Position numbers and translations under genes: made by a program
NCBI GenBank assembly: GCA_041396685.1
Contig: JAWKYD010000008.1
Location: forward strand, 124,001-188,000
Reading direction: 5' to 3'
From: JAUIAI01 sp041396685
Lineage (GTDB): Bacteria; Pseudomonadota; Gammaproteobacteria; Burkholderiales; Burkholderiaceae_E
DNA length: 64,000 nucleotides
Part shown: positions 52,738 through 61,178 of the stretch, piece by piece
Numbering within the stretch: the first letter of the stretch is position 1
How the letters are laid out: every line of letters starts with the position of its first letter
The notes under the pieces: generated by a model
The model's input: only the letters and a program-made list of their open reading frames with translations
Database searches by the model: none
Told to the model about the DNA's origin: nothing

Positions 52738-53492
52738 ACGATCGCGTACGCGACAAATCCGTTCTGGTGACCGCGGCCGCTCAGGGCATGGGCCGGGAGG
52801 CGGCCATCGCGCTGGCCTGCGAGGGCGCCGAGGTGCTCGCCACCGACATCCGCGAGGACTTGCTGGCGGGTCTGTCCGACGAAGCGCAGGCGCGCGGCGG
52901 GCGGCCGATCCGCACCCGCCGGCTGGATGTCTGCGACGATGCCGCGATCGAGGCATTGTTCGACGGCCTGGCACCGCTCGATGTGTTGTTCAACTGCGCC
53001 GGCTACGTCCACCAGGGCACCATTCTCGAGATCGACGACAAGGACTGGGACTTCAGCTTCGCGATCAACGTGCGCGCGATGTACAAGATGATCCGCGCGG
53101 CGCTGCCGGCGATGCTCGCCAACGGTGGTGGCTCGATCATCAACATGGCCTCGGTGTGTTCGTCGGTAAAGGGCTTCCCGAACCGCTTCGTCTACGGCAC
53201 CACCAAGGCGGCGGTCATCGGCCTGACCAAATCGGTGGCGGCCGATTATGTCGCGCGCGGCATCCGCTGCAATGCGATCGGGCCGGGCACGGTCGATACG
53301 CCGAGCCTGGCCGACCGGATGCGTGAACTGGGCGACGTCGACGAGGCGCGCAGGATGTTCACCGCCCGTCAGCCGATGGGCCGACTCGCACAGGCCGGCG
53401 AGATCGTGCCGATCGTGGTCTATCTGGCCAGCGACGAGAGCGCGTTCGCCAGCGGCCAGATCTTCAACATCGACGGCGGCATCACGATCTGA
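52734..53492 (+). CDS. SDR dehydrogenase, 2-keto-3-deoxy-L-fuconate dehydrogenase/BDH2-like
   Basis: 252 residues with a complete SDR set: VTAAAQGMGREAAIALACEG, NCAGYVHQGTILEIDDKDWD, catalytic Ser in NMASVCSSVKG, and YGTTK (Tyr-x-x-x-Lys). NRFVYGTTKAAVIGLTKSVA and IRCNAIGPGTVDTPSL are close to what I recall of 2-keto-3-deoxy-L-fuconate dehydrogenases and the related BDH2/DHRS6 group. A diketo-acid hydrolase gene fitting the next step lies 1.5 kb downstream. The start overlaps the ABC exporter stop. Confidence 0.82.
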   Translation: MNDRVRDKSVLVTAAAQGMGREAAIALACEGAEVLATDIREDLLAGLSDEAQARGGRPIRTRRLDVCDDAAIEALFDGLAPLDVLFNCAGYVHQGTILEIDDKDWDFSFAINVRAMYKMIRAALPAMLANGGGSIINMASVCSSVKGFPNRFVYGTTKAAVIGLTKSVAADYVARGIRCNAIGPGTVDTPSLADRMRELGDVDEARRMFTARQPMGRLAQAGEIVPIVVYLASDESAFASGQIFNIDGGITI

Positions 53493-53586
53493 TTGACGCC
53501 ACGCGCTGCCGCGGCGCCGGTCAGGCGAGGCTTCGGTGCCGCCTCACGGCGGACGCGGACCCGCCTCGACGTTGCCCGGTCTCGCC

Positions 53587-54654
53587 TCAGCGCCGACCCT
53601 GCAACACGTTGGCCAGCAACACCAGCGCGCTCAGCGGCACCACGAACACGGCCATCACGTACGAGAACGCCGGCAGGGCGTCGTGGTGGGTGGCTGCCAT
53701 CAATGTGTACAGAATGTAGGCAACACAGTAGGTGAGCAGCAGCGCACCCTCGCCGCGGCTGACCCGCCGGCCGGACACGATGATCGGCAGGCAGCAGGCC
53801 GCGGTTGCGACCATCACCCAGATGTCGAAACGCATCAGCGCACTCGGCGCCGGCAGGCCGGTCGACGACACCATGCCTGCCAGACCCAGGCAGCACAGGA
53901 CATTGAAGATGTTGCTGCCCACGATGTTGCCGACTGCCATGTCGCGCTGGCCACGGATGATCGCCATCAGCGAGGCGGCGACTTCGGGCAGCGAGGTGCC
54001 GATCGCGACCACGGTCAGGCCGATCACCAGTTCGCTGACGCCCAATGCCCGCGCGAACGCGCTCGCCGAATCGACCAGCCACTGACCACCGAGCGCCAGC
54101 CCGGCGATGCCCAGCACGATCAATATCGGCGCCGGCACCCGGTCGAGCCACGAGCCGGCCAGCGGATCGCCCGTATCGCTCGCCTCGGCTTCACCGCGCC
54201 GCTGCCCGCGCCGAGCCTGCACGACCAGGAATACCGTATAGGCGATCAGCAGCAGGAACAACACGGCCGCCTCGATGCGAGCCAGCCCGCCGTCGAGCAG
54301 CAGCCCGGCAAGCAGCACCGAGACCGCGATCATCAAGGGCACCTCCTGGCGGATCAACTGGCGGTTCACGTGCAGCGGTGCGATCACTGCGCTGAGTCCG
54401 AGGATCAACAGGATGTTGAAGATATTGCTGCCCACCACGTTGCCAAGCGCGATGTCGGTGCGCCCGTCGAGCGCGGCGCCGACCGTGACCGCGGTTTCGG
54501 GCGCGCTGGTGCCGAATGCGACCACGGTCAGGCCGACGACCAGCGGCGAGATGCCGAAGGTGGTGGCCACCCGCGAGCCACCGTTGACCGTGAGTTCTGC
54601 GCCCACCACCAGCAGCACGAGGCCGGCGACGAACATGAGGGTCTCGACGAGCAT
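53587..54654 (-). CDS. calcium/sodium antiporter, CaCA family (YrbG-like)
   Basis: 355 residues from the ATG at 54654, about 10 TM helices. The two inverted alpha repeats are clear: VVAFGTSAPETAVTVGAALD with LGNVVGSNIFNILLILGLSA, and VVAIGTSLPEVAASLMAIIR with VGNIVGSNIFNVLCCLGLAG. A short cytoplasmic loop (ARRGQRRGEAEASDTGDP) divides the halves. It exchanges Ca2+ or other cations for Na+ or H+ across the inner membrane. It lies between SDR and hydrolase genes on the opposite strand and has no evident link to them. Confidence 0.9.
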   Translation of the reverse strand: MLVETLMFVAGLVLLVVGAELTVNGGSRVATTFGISPLVVGLTVVAFGTSAPETAVTVGAALDGRTDIALGNVVGSNIFNILLILGLSAVIAPLHVNRQLIRQEVPLMIAVSVLLAGLLLDGGLARIEAAVLFLLLIAYTVFLVVQARRGQRRGEAEASDTGDPLAGSWLDRVPAPILIVLGIAGLALGGQWLVDSASAFARALGVSELVIGLTVVAIGTSLPEVAASLMAIIRGQRDMAVGNIVGSNIFNVLCCLGLAGMVSSTGLPAPSALMRFDIWVMVATAACCLPIIVSGRRVSRGEGALLLTYCVAYILYTLMAATHHDALPAFSYVMAVFVVPLSALVLLANVLQGRR

Positions 54655-54960
54655 TGCGGGCGGCCTGTGATCGATGGGGTGGGAGGGTCGCTCGCGTGCC
54701 GCCGGCATCGTCTCGACGCCGGATGCACGCGTGTTTCGCCGATGGTAACGGGACATCGGCAACCGATCGATGGCGAGGGCTCGGAACGACGCTACGAATA
54801 TCTCGAAGCGATTGCCGGCGCCGTCGACCGCGTCGTCGTCCATCCGCCGCACCGTCGCAGGTTTCCCTGCGCGCACCTGGACCGTACAATCGCCGCCACG
54901 GTGCCCGTCGTCGCCCGACGATGCGCCCGCCATCACTCACGAATCCCCTAGGAGGCGACG
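54655..54960. other. 306-base region between divergent antiporter and hydrolase genes
   Basis: This holds the control regions of both genes. Apart from a weak promoter-like pair (54862-54890) and the AGGAGG ribosome site of the hydrolase at about 54951-54956, nothing specific is seen. No small gene is supported. Confidence 0.4.
54862..54890 (+). promoter_or_regulatory. possible promoter of the FAH-family hydrolase gene
   Basis: TTTCCC at 54862-54867 and TACAAT at 54885-54890 are 17 bases apart, 70 bases before the start codon. The -10 is good; the -35 is poor. Confidence 0.35.
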
Positions 54961-55809
54961 TTGAAACTGGTCCGCTATGGCAAACCCGGCAAGGAAAAAC
55001 CCGGCCTGATCGATGCAGACGGCAAGCTGCGCGATCTGTCCGACCGCATCAAGGACATCGGTCCCGATCAACTCTCGCCGGCGTCGCTGGCCAAGCTCGC
55101 CAAGATCAATCCTGCCCGCCTGCCGCTGGTGCGCGGTAAGCCGCGCTTCGGTGTGCCGTTCTCGGGCACCCGTCAGTTCATCGCGATCGGTCTCAACTAC
55201 TCCGACCACGCGAAGGAGACCAACAACCCGATCCCGAAGGAGCCGATCGTCTTCACCAAGGCGATTTCCTGTCTGCAGGGCCCGGACGACGACGTCATGC
55301 TGCCGAAGAACTCGGTCAAGGGTGACTGGGAGGCCGAGCTGGGCATCGTCATCGGCAGCACGGCCCGTTACGTCAGCAAACGCGATGCCTTGTCGCATGT
55401 GGCCGGCTATTGCGTGGTCAACGACGTCTCCGAGCGTGAGTTCCAGCTCGAGCGCGGCGGCAGCTGGGACAAGGGCAAGGGTTGCGAGACCTTCGGCCCG
55501 GTCGGCCCATGGCTGGTCACCACCGATGAAGTGCCCAATCCGCAGCGTCTGGGCATCTGGCTGAACGTCAACGGCGAGACCCGCCAGAACGGCAACACCA
55601 AGACGATGATCTTCAACTGCGCGACGCTGGTGTCCTATGTCAGCCAGTTCATCACGCTGCTGCCCGGCGACATCATCACCACCGGCACGCCGCCGGGGGT
55701 GGGTACCGGCATGAAGCCGCCGCAGTACCTGAAACCTGGTGACGTCATGACCGTCGGCATCGAGGGCCTTGGCGAGCAGACCCAGCACGTGGTCAAGTTC
55801 AAGAAGTAG
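54961..55809 (+). CDS. fumarylacetoacetate hydrolase family protein, 2,4-diketo-3-deoxy-L-fuconate hydrolase-like
   Basis: 282 residues beginning with TTG, set by a perfect AGGAGG six bases upstream and the normal family N-terminus MKLVRYGKPGKEKPGLIDAD. Metal and catalytic blocks are GLNYSDHAKETNNPIPKEPI, VFTKAISCLQGPDDDV, WEAELGIVIGSTARYVS, CVVNDVSEREFQLERGGSW and IITTGTPPGVGTGMKPPQYL. This subtype cleaves 2,4-diketo-3-deoxy acids to pyruvate and lactate or glycolate in non-phosphorylating L-fucose/L-rhamnose routes. A matching dehydrogenase gene lies at 52.7 kb. The exact substrate is inferred. Confidence 0.88.
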   Translation: MKLVRYGKPGKEKPGLIDADGKLRDLSDRIKDIGPDQLSPASLAKLAKINPARLPLVRGKPRFGVPFSGTRQFIAIGLNYSDHAKETNNPIPKEPIVFTKAISCLQGPDDDVMLPKNSVKGDWEAELGIVIGSTARYVSKRDALSHVAGYCVVNDVSEREFQLERGGSWDKGKGCETFGPVGPWLVTTDEVPNPQRLGIWLNVNGETRQNGNTKTMIFNCATLVSYVSQFITLLPGDIITTGTPPGVGTGMKPPQYLKPGDVMTVGIEGLGEQTQHVVKFKK

Positions 55810-55958
55810 ACGAGTCGGGCCCGCACCGCCGTTGCGCCAGAGCTCTCCGGCGCAACGGCGTGCAAACCATGCTTCGCAATTCTTCACACGGCTTCGTCGG
55901 CCGTTCGTGTGCGGCGCGCATGATCGCTCCTGTCTCTTCACTCACTCAGGAGCCCGAC

Positions 55959-56483
55959 ATGACCACCCCGCACGAATCCGATCGAATCCAGCCCACGATG
56001 CCCGCCGACGACGCCGGCCCGACCACGCCCCCGAAGCGCTGGACGCGTTGGGCGCTGGCCGGCGCCGCGCTCGCCGGCGTCCTGACCGTGGGCGCCTGCA
56101 GCCACCAGGGCTGGTCGCGGCACGGTGACGACCCCGCCGAACGCGTCGAGCGCGCGGTCGATCGCATCTTCTCCAGGGTCGACGCCACCGACGAGCAAAA
56201 GGCCCGCATCAACGAGATCGCCAACGGCGCGCTGCGCGAGATGGGGCCGATGCGCGAACAACTGCGCGAGGCCCGCGGCCAGGCGATCACCGCGCTGACC
56301 GGCGCCACCGTCGACCGCACCACGCTCGAGCGACTGCGCACCGAGCAGGTCGCCTCGCTCGAGAAACGCAGCGCGGTGGTCAGTGCGGCGCTGGCCGACA
56401 TCGCCGAGGTGCTGACGCCCGAACAGCGCGAGCAGGCACGTGAGCGCCTGAGCCGCCACGAAGGCCGTCGTCACTGGTTCTGA
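55959..56483 (+). CDS. Spy/CpxP-like periplasmic stress protein, probably lipid- or membrane-anchored
   Basis: 174 residues from the ATG at 55959 (AGGAG upstream). The first 26 residues are polar, then RWTRWALAGAALAGVLTVGA leads to a Cys in a lipobox-like VGAC. The mature part is all helical with the Spy/CpxP layout: VDRIFSRVDATDEQKARINE and LADIAEVLTPEQREQARERL, the second being the LTxxQ-type repeat. It is followed after 3 bases by a response regulator and then a kinase, so it probably modulates that sensor as CpxP does. The long polar start before the hydrophobic segment is odd for a lipoprotein. Confidence 0.75.
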   Translation: MTTPHESDRIQPTMPADDAGPTTPPKRWTRWALAGAALAGVLTVGACSHQGWSRHGDDPAERVERAVDRIFSRVDATDEQKARINEIANGALREMGPMREQLREARGQAITALTGATVDRTTLERLRTEQVASLEKRSAVVSAALADIAEVLTPEQREQARERLSRHEGRRHWF

Positions 56484-56486
56484 TCG

Positions 56487-57215
56487 ATGACCTCGCCCAT
56501 CGAAGCCGGCGGCCACGCAGGCGCGCCCACGCGCCTGCTGATGATCGAGGACGATCTGCGCCTTGCCGACATGTTGCGCGGCTATCTGGCGGGAGCCGGC
56601 TTCGAGGTGGCGCTGGCCGAGGACGGCGCGCGCGGGTTGCGCCACATCGAGCGCGGCACCTTCGACCTGGTGCTGCTCGACCTGATGCTGCCCGACGCCG
56701 ACGGCCTGGACCTCTGCCGTCGCATTCGTGAGCTGCGGCCGCTGCTGCCCATCATCATGGTGACCGCCCGTGGCGACACGATGGATCGGGTCGTCGGCCT
56801 CGAGCTCGGTGCCGACGACTACCTGGCCAAACCCTACGAGCCGCGCGAGCTGCTGGCGCGCATCCGTGCCGTGCTGCGTCGGCGCGCCGGCGCGCCACCG
56901 GGGGCCGGCGTCCTGCGCTTCGGACGTCTGGAGATAGACCGCGGTGCCCGCCAGGTGCGCCTCGCGGGCGAGCCGCGCGCGCTGACCGCGCGCCAATACG
57001 ACATCCTGATCGCTCTCGCCGAGCGCGCGGGCCGGGTGCTGTCGCGCGACCAGATCGTGCTGCTCACCGATGCCGATACCGGCGAGGCGCCCGAACGAGC
57101 GGTCGATGTTCACATGGCCCGCATCCGGGCCGCGATCGAGGACGACCCGCGCAGTCCGAAACGCATCATCACCGTGCGCGGTGCCGGCTATGTCTTTGCG
57201 CAGGCACAGGATTAG
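56487..57215 (+). CDS. OmpR/PhoB-family response regulator
   Basis: 242 residues. The receiver has the acidic pocket LMIEDD, phospho-acceptor Asp65 in FDLVLLDLMLPDADG, and the switch Lys in DYLAKPYEPRELLARI. The winged-helix output domain (about 140-240) has LTARQYDILIALAERAGRVL and AVDVHMARIRAAIEDDPRSP then RIITVRGAGYVFAQ. It lies between the Spy-like gene and its kinase and is probably CpxR/RstA-like in role. The signal is likely envelope or metal stress (inference from the Spy-like neighbour). Confidence 0.92.
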   Translation: MTSPIEAGGHAGAPTRLLMIEDDLRLADMLRGYLAGAGFEVALAEDGARGLRHIERGTFDLVLLDLMLPDADGLDLCRRIRELRPLLPIIMVTARGDTMDRVVGLELGADDYLAKPYEPRELLARIRAVLRRRAGAPPGAGVLRFGRLEIDRGARQVRLAGEPRALTARQYDILIALAERAGRVLSRDQIVLLTDADTGEAPERAVDVHMARIRAAIEDDPRSPKRIITVRGAGYVFAQAQD

Positions 57216-57270
57216 CAGACGCTGCCCCGCCCGTGCCGCGTCGGCTGGTCGCAAACCCGGCCGGCGCGGC

Positions 57271-58623
57271 ATGGGCTTGAACCGGCTGGTGTTGCGCATC
57301 TATCTCGCGGTGCTCGCGAGTCTGCTGGTGTTTGCGCTGCTGGTGGGCCTGAGCTGGAAGCTGTTCGTCCCGCACGGCGCGGACGACGGGCGCGCCGACA
57401 TCGACCAGATCCTGATCGGAGGCCTGGTCGCCGACCTGTTCCCCGCCGACGGTCGGCCGCAGGACTGGCTGCCGACCATGCGTCGCTGGAGCGAGCGGCT
57501 CGGTATCGGCTTGAGCATCCACGACGCGCAGGGTCGAACGCTGGTCGCCACGGGCGAGGGCGTGCCGTTGCTGATCGCACGCGAACGCGCGGCCGCCGAC
57601 ACCGGCGAGTTCTGGCACGGATTCGATCGCGAACAGCGCCGCCTGGCCATGCGCCTGCCCGGCAACCGGTATCTGGCCGTGACCGATCCGGATCGCCGCT
57701 GGGTCGGTCGCTGGCGTGGCGGCGGTGTGGTTCCGGTGCTGGGCGCACTCGTGTTGATCGGCATCGCGGTGGCGATCGCCGCCTGGCCGCTGGCACGCTG
57801 GCTGACCCGACGGGTCGAGCGCCTCGAGCGCAGCATGCGCGCATTCGGCGCCGGTGATCTCAGCACCCGCACCGATGTCCGCGGCCGTGACGAGATCGGC
57901 ATGTTGGCCGCGAGCTTCAATCGCTCCGCCGATCAGATCGAGCGCCTGGTGCAGGCGCAGAAGTCGCTGCTGGCAAACGCCTCCCACGAGTTGCGCTCGC
58001 CGTTGGCGCGCATTCGCATGGCCGGCGCGCTGCTTCGCGAGCGCGGCGATGCCGCCGATCCCTTGCACGAGGAGCTGACCCGCAGCGTCGCCGAACTCGA
58101 TGCGCTGGTCGACGAGATCCTGCTGGCCAGCCGACTCGATGCCGAGCAGGGCGGCTTCGCCCCGTCGTCGCAGTTCGAGTCGTTCGATCTCGGCGGACTG
58201 GTCGCCGAGGAGGCTGCCCGTGCCGGGCTGGTCGCCGACACCGGAGCCCTGGAACTGCACGGCGATGCGCGATTATTGCGCCGGCTGGTGCGCAACCTGA
58301 TCGAGAACGGCCTGCGCTACGGCCGCAGCGATGGCGACGAGCCGGACCTGACGATCACCCTCAGTCGTGTGGCCGACGATCTGGCCTTGCTGCGGGTCTG
58401 CGATCGGGGCCCGGGAGTGCCCGAGGCCGAACGCGATCGCATCTTCGAACCGTTCTACCGGGCGCGCGGCCGCAGCGAGCGCGAAGGCGGCGTCGGTCTC
58501 GGTCTGGCCCTGGTGCGCCGCATCGCGCAGCGCCACGGCGGAGATGCCCGTTGTCTGGGGCGTGATGGCGGTGGTTCGTGCTTCGAGGTGCGCCTCGGCG
58601 TCGCGAGCCGACCACCACGCTGA
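57271..58623 (+). CDS. sensor histidine kinase
   Basis: 450 residues from the ATG at 57271. TM1 is about 7-28 and TM2 about 152-175, with a periplasmic sensor of about 120 residues between them. A HAMP domain follows (RWLTRRVERLERSMRAFGAG). The H-box is LLANASHELRSPLARIRMAG with His239; the ATPase has N box RRLVRNLIENGLRYG, G1 CDRGPGVPEAERDRIFEPFY and G2 GVGLGLALVRRIAQRHGG. It should phosphorylate the response regulator encoded 55 bases upstream. Its architecture is CpxA/RstB-like. Confidence 0.92.
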   Translation: MGLNRLVLRIYLAVLASLLVFALLVGLSWKLFVPHGADDGRADIDQILIGGLVADLFPADGRPQDWLPTMRRWSERLGIGLSIHDAQGRTLVATGEGVPLLIARERAAADTGEFWHGFDREQRRLAMRLPGNRYLAVTDPDRRWVGRWRGGGVVPVLGALVLIGIAVAIAAWPLARWLTRRVERLERSMRAFGAGDLSTRTDVRGRDEIGMLAASFNRSADQIERLVQAQKSLLANASHELRSPLARIRMAGALLRERGDAADPLHEELTRSVAELDALVDEILLASRLDAEQGGFAPSSQFESFDLGGLVAEEAARAGLVADTGALELHGDARLLRRLVRNLIENGLRYGRSDGDEPDLTITLSRVADDLALLRVCDRGPGVPEAERDRIFEPFYRARGRSEREGGVGLGLALVRRIAQRHGGDARCLGRDGGGSCFEVRLGVASRPPR

Positions 58624-58774
58624 TCGCCGAACCCGTCGCGAGCGTCGCGCTCCAGGGGCGGTGTCGCGAATCCGACCCACCGAGCGCGTCGCACACCGCT
58701 ATCATTCCGACAAGCTGCTGTGCCCGCCGACCGCTCGCACGGCATTCAACGACAAGATGTGAGGGGCATCCTGC

Positions 58775-59497
58775 ATGAATCAAATCGATCTGGCGAACAG
58801 AACGGCGGTCGTAACCGGTGGCGGAGCGGGCATCGGTCTGGCCATCGCCCAGCGCCTGGCTGCAAGCGGCGCGCGCGTGGCGATCTGGGATCTGGCGGAT
58901 GCGTCGGCGCGCGCGGCCGATCTGGCGCCGGTGGGCCAGGGCGCACATGCGGCCATGACCGTCGATGTCTGCGACGCCGCCGCGGTGGCGCAGGCGGCCG
59001 AGCGCACCGAGAAAGATTTCGGCCGCATCGACATCCTGGTCTGCAGCGCCGGTGTCGCCGGCCCCAGCGCCAAGACCTGGGAGTACGAGACCGAGCAGTG
59101 GCACAAGGTCATCGACATCAATCTGAATGGCGTGTTCTATTGCAATCGCGCCGTCCTGCACAAGATGTTCAAGCACGACTACGGCCGGATCGTGAACATC
59201 GCGTCGATCGCGGGCAAGGAGGGCAATCCGAACGCCTGCGCCTACAGCGCGTCGAAGGCCGCGGTCATCGGTCTGACCAAGTCGATCGGCAAGGAGACCG
59301 CCAAGGCCGGCGTGCGCACCGCGATCTTCGACCAGATCAGCCAGCAGCACATCGACTACATGCTCTCGAAGATCCCGATGGAGCGTTTCGGTGGCGTGGA
59401 CGAGATAGCCGCGATGGTCGCCTGGATGTGCTCCGAGGAGTGCTCGTTCACCACGGGCGCGGTGTTCGACCTGTCCGGCGGTCGCGCGGTCTACTGA
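58775..59497 (+). CDS. SDR dehydrogenase (deoxy-sugar acid type) with an apparent in-frame deletion
   Basis: 240 residues. The cofactor motif VVTGGGAGIGLAIAQRLAAS and the catalytic Ser144, Tyr157 and Lys161 (NIASIAGKEG, YSASK) are intact. The rest, with KTWEYETEQWHKVIDINLNG and DQISQQHIDYMLSKIPMERF, is close to what I recall of 2-keto-3-deoxy-L-rhamnonate-type dehydrogenases. After GKETAKAGVR the sequence jumps directly to TAIFDQIS: the usual 'x-N-x-x-x-P-x-x-V' loop between them, present in the 52.7 kb SDR (IRCNAIGPGTVDTPSL), is missing. The loss keeps the frame. This loop closes over NAD(P), so activity may be impaired. Confidence 0.82.
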   Translation: MNQIDLANRTAVVTGGGAGIGLAIAQRLAASGARVAIWDLADASARAADLAPVGQGAHAAMTVDVCDAAAVAQAAERTEKDFGRIDILVCSAGVAGPSAKTWEYETEQWHKVIDINLNGVFYCNRAVLHKMFKHDYGRIVNIASIAGKEGNPNACAYSASKAAVIGLTKSIGKETAKAGVRTAIFDQISQQHIDYMLSKIPMERFGGVDEIAAMVAWMCSEECSFTTGAVFDLSGGRAVY

Positions 59498-59555
59498 GCG
59501 GTGCTCGCGTCCGGGCCGCTGCCAGGAGGCAGCGGCCAGAGCGCGCTCGGACGGT

Positions 59556-60491
59556 TCAGTTCGCCGGTGTCAGCAGCGGTCGTCCGTCGACATAGGCCTG
59601 CACGTTGTCGACCACCAACTGGCCCATGGCCAGGCGCGTGTGCACGGATGCGCTGCCCACGTGCGGCAGCAGCACGCAGTGTTCGAGATCGATCAGGGCC
59701 TGCGGCACGTTTGGCTCGTCATCGAAGACGTCCAAGCCGGCCGCGCCGATCGTTCCCGACTGCAGCAATTCGGTGAGGGCCTGCTGATCGACCACGCTGC
59801 CCCGCGCGATGTTCACGAAGATGCCCTGCTCGCCGAGCGCGGCCAGGGCCTCCCGTGAGATCAGGTGATGGGTCTGCGGCCCGCCCGGGCAGGCGGCGAT
59901 CATCGTGTCCGCCCATTGTCCGAGTGCGACGATGTCGTCGAAATAGCGGTAGTCGAAGCCGGCCTTGCGGCGCGGCCCGAAGTAACCGACCTGCACGCCG
60001 AACGCCGCGCAGCGTTTGGCGATGGCCTGGCCGATGCGGCCCAGACCCACCACACCCACGCGTCGGCCGCGCATCGTGTGCGTCAGCGGCAGGCCGCCCT
60101 TGAGCCAGCGGCCGTCGCGCACCCAACGATCGCCTTGCGGGATCTGTCGCACGGTTGCCAGCAACAAGCCCAGCGCCAGGTCGGCGACCTCGTCGGTCAG
60201 CACGTCGGGCGTGTTGGTGACCGTGACGCCACGGCGCGCGCAGTCCGCCAGGTCATAGGTGTCGACCCCGACGCCGAAGTTGGCCACCAGTTTGAGGGCG
60301 GGCAGCGCATCGAGCGTGGCCGCATCGATTCCGACGCCACTCGACGAGGCCGCGACCTCGATGTGCGCGAGTGAGCGCAGCAGGGCCGCGCGATCGGGTG
60401 CTTCCCAGAGTCGATGGCATCGGTGCGCGTTCTCGAGCGCACGTTGGGTGGGTTCGTAGAGCGGGCAGAGTAGCAGCACTTCGGCGGCCAT
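59556..60491 (-). CDS. D-isomer-specific 2-hydroxyacid dehydrogenase (glyoxylate/hydroxypyruvate reductase-like)
   Basis: 311 residues. The Rossmann motif is GVVGLGRIGQAIAKRCAAFG. The catalytic Arg is in FVNIARGSVVDQQALTELLQ, the Glu in DVFDDEPNVP and the His in CVLLPHVGSASVHTRLAMGQ. The substrate loop near LVANFGVGVDTYDLADCARR is that of the GyaR/GhrB-like branch. It reduces glyoxylate, hydroxypyruvate or a related 2-oxo acid with NAD(P)H. It is convergent with the SDR gene (58-base gap), and a link to pyruvate/glycolate products of the deoxy-sugar route is possible but unproven. Confidence 0.9.
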   Translation of the reverse strand: MAAEVLLLCPLYEPTQRALENAHRCHRLWEAPDRAALLRSLAHIEVAASSSGVGIDAATLDALPALKLVANFGVGVDTYDLADCARRGVTVTNTPDVLTDEVADLALGLLLATVRQIPQGDRWVRDGRWLKGGLPLTHTMRGRRVGVVGLGRIGQAIAKRCAAFGVQVGYFGPRRKAGFDYRYFDDIVALGQWADTMIAACPGGPQTHHLISREALAALGEQGIFVNIARGSVVDQQALTELLQSGTIGAAGLDVFDDEPNVPQALIDLEHCVLLPHVGSASVHTRLAMGQLVVDNVQAYVDGRPLLTPAN

Positions 60492-60533
60492 GAGGTCTCC
60501 CGGGAGTCGTGAGAAGTTCGGGCGGGTGCCCGG

Positions 60534-61178
60534 TCAGGGGGTCAGGTACAGATTGTGGCGCGGGTCGGACAGGCGCGCGAGCATTTCGTCGGTGGTCTGG
60601 GTGGCGCGACCGCCGAGCTGGCACACCGCGCCGAACACCGCACGAAACTGCCGGTTTCGGCTTTCGCCGTCGCGCACCTCGCGCCAGGTCGGACGCCGGG
60701 CCGGCTGCCAGCGACCGTCGCCGGCACCATAGGCCAGCATTTGATATCGCAGATCTTCGCAGTCGAAACCGTAATAGCCCAGGTTGATCACGCCGCTGGG
60801 GCTGCGCGCGGCGATCGTGATCTGGGCCTGGCGATCGCCCGGCAGGAACGAGTTCGGGTCGACCGCGAAGCGCATGCCGCTCTGGCCGTCATTGACGAAA
60901 CCGACCAGGCTCTCGAACGAGCCGGGGCGCGGGATGACATCGGGCAGCACGAAGCGCGCCGGAGCATTGGCGGCGTCGGAGGGAGCCGCCTCCTCGCTGC
61001 CGGCGGCGCCATCGGACAGTGAACTGCAGGCCGCCAGCAGCAGGGCGGCCCCGACGACGGCTGAACGACTGGCGGCCGCGACGACGGCAAAGCGTCTGGC
61101 AGCCGCGATCGCCGGGCCCGTGCCACAACCGCTGCCGCAGGCGGGAGCCCGCGCCGACGCGGCGCTCTTCGCCCTCAT
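60534..61178 (-). CDS. CNP1-like family lipoprotein
   Basis: 214 residues from the ATG at 61178, which overlaps the rppH stop (ATGA). A long signal sequence ends in a lipobox VVGAALLLAACSS. The mature part, with FVLPDVIPRPGSFESLVGFV, INLGYYGFDCEDLRYQMLAY and RPTWREVRDGESRNRQFRAV, fits the CNP1-like domain seen beside rppH and proS in Burkholderiales. Function unknown; location expected in the periplasm on a lipid anchor. The coupling to rppH is a conserved arrangement. Confidence 0.8.
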   Translation of the reverse strand: MRAKSAASARAPACGSGCGTGPAIAAARRFAVVAAASRSAVVGAALLLAACSSLSDGAAGSEEAAPSDAANAPARFVLPDVIPRPGSFESLVGFVNDGQSGMRFAVDPNSFLPGDRQAQITIAARSPSGVINLGYYGFDCEDLRYQMLAYGAGDGRWQPARRPTWREVRDGESRNRQFRAVFGAVCQLGGRATQTTDEMLARLSDPRHNLYLTP

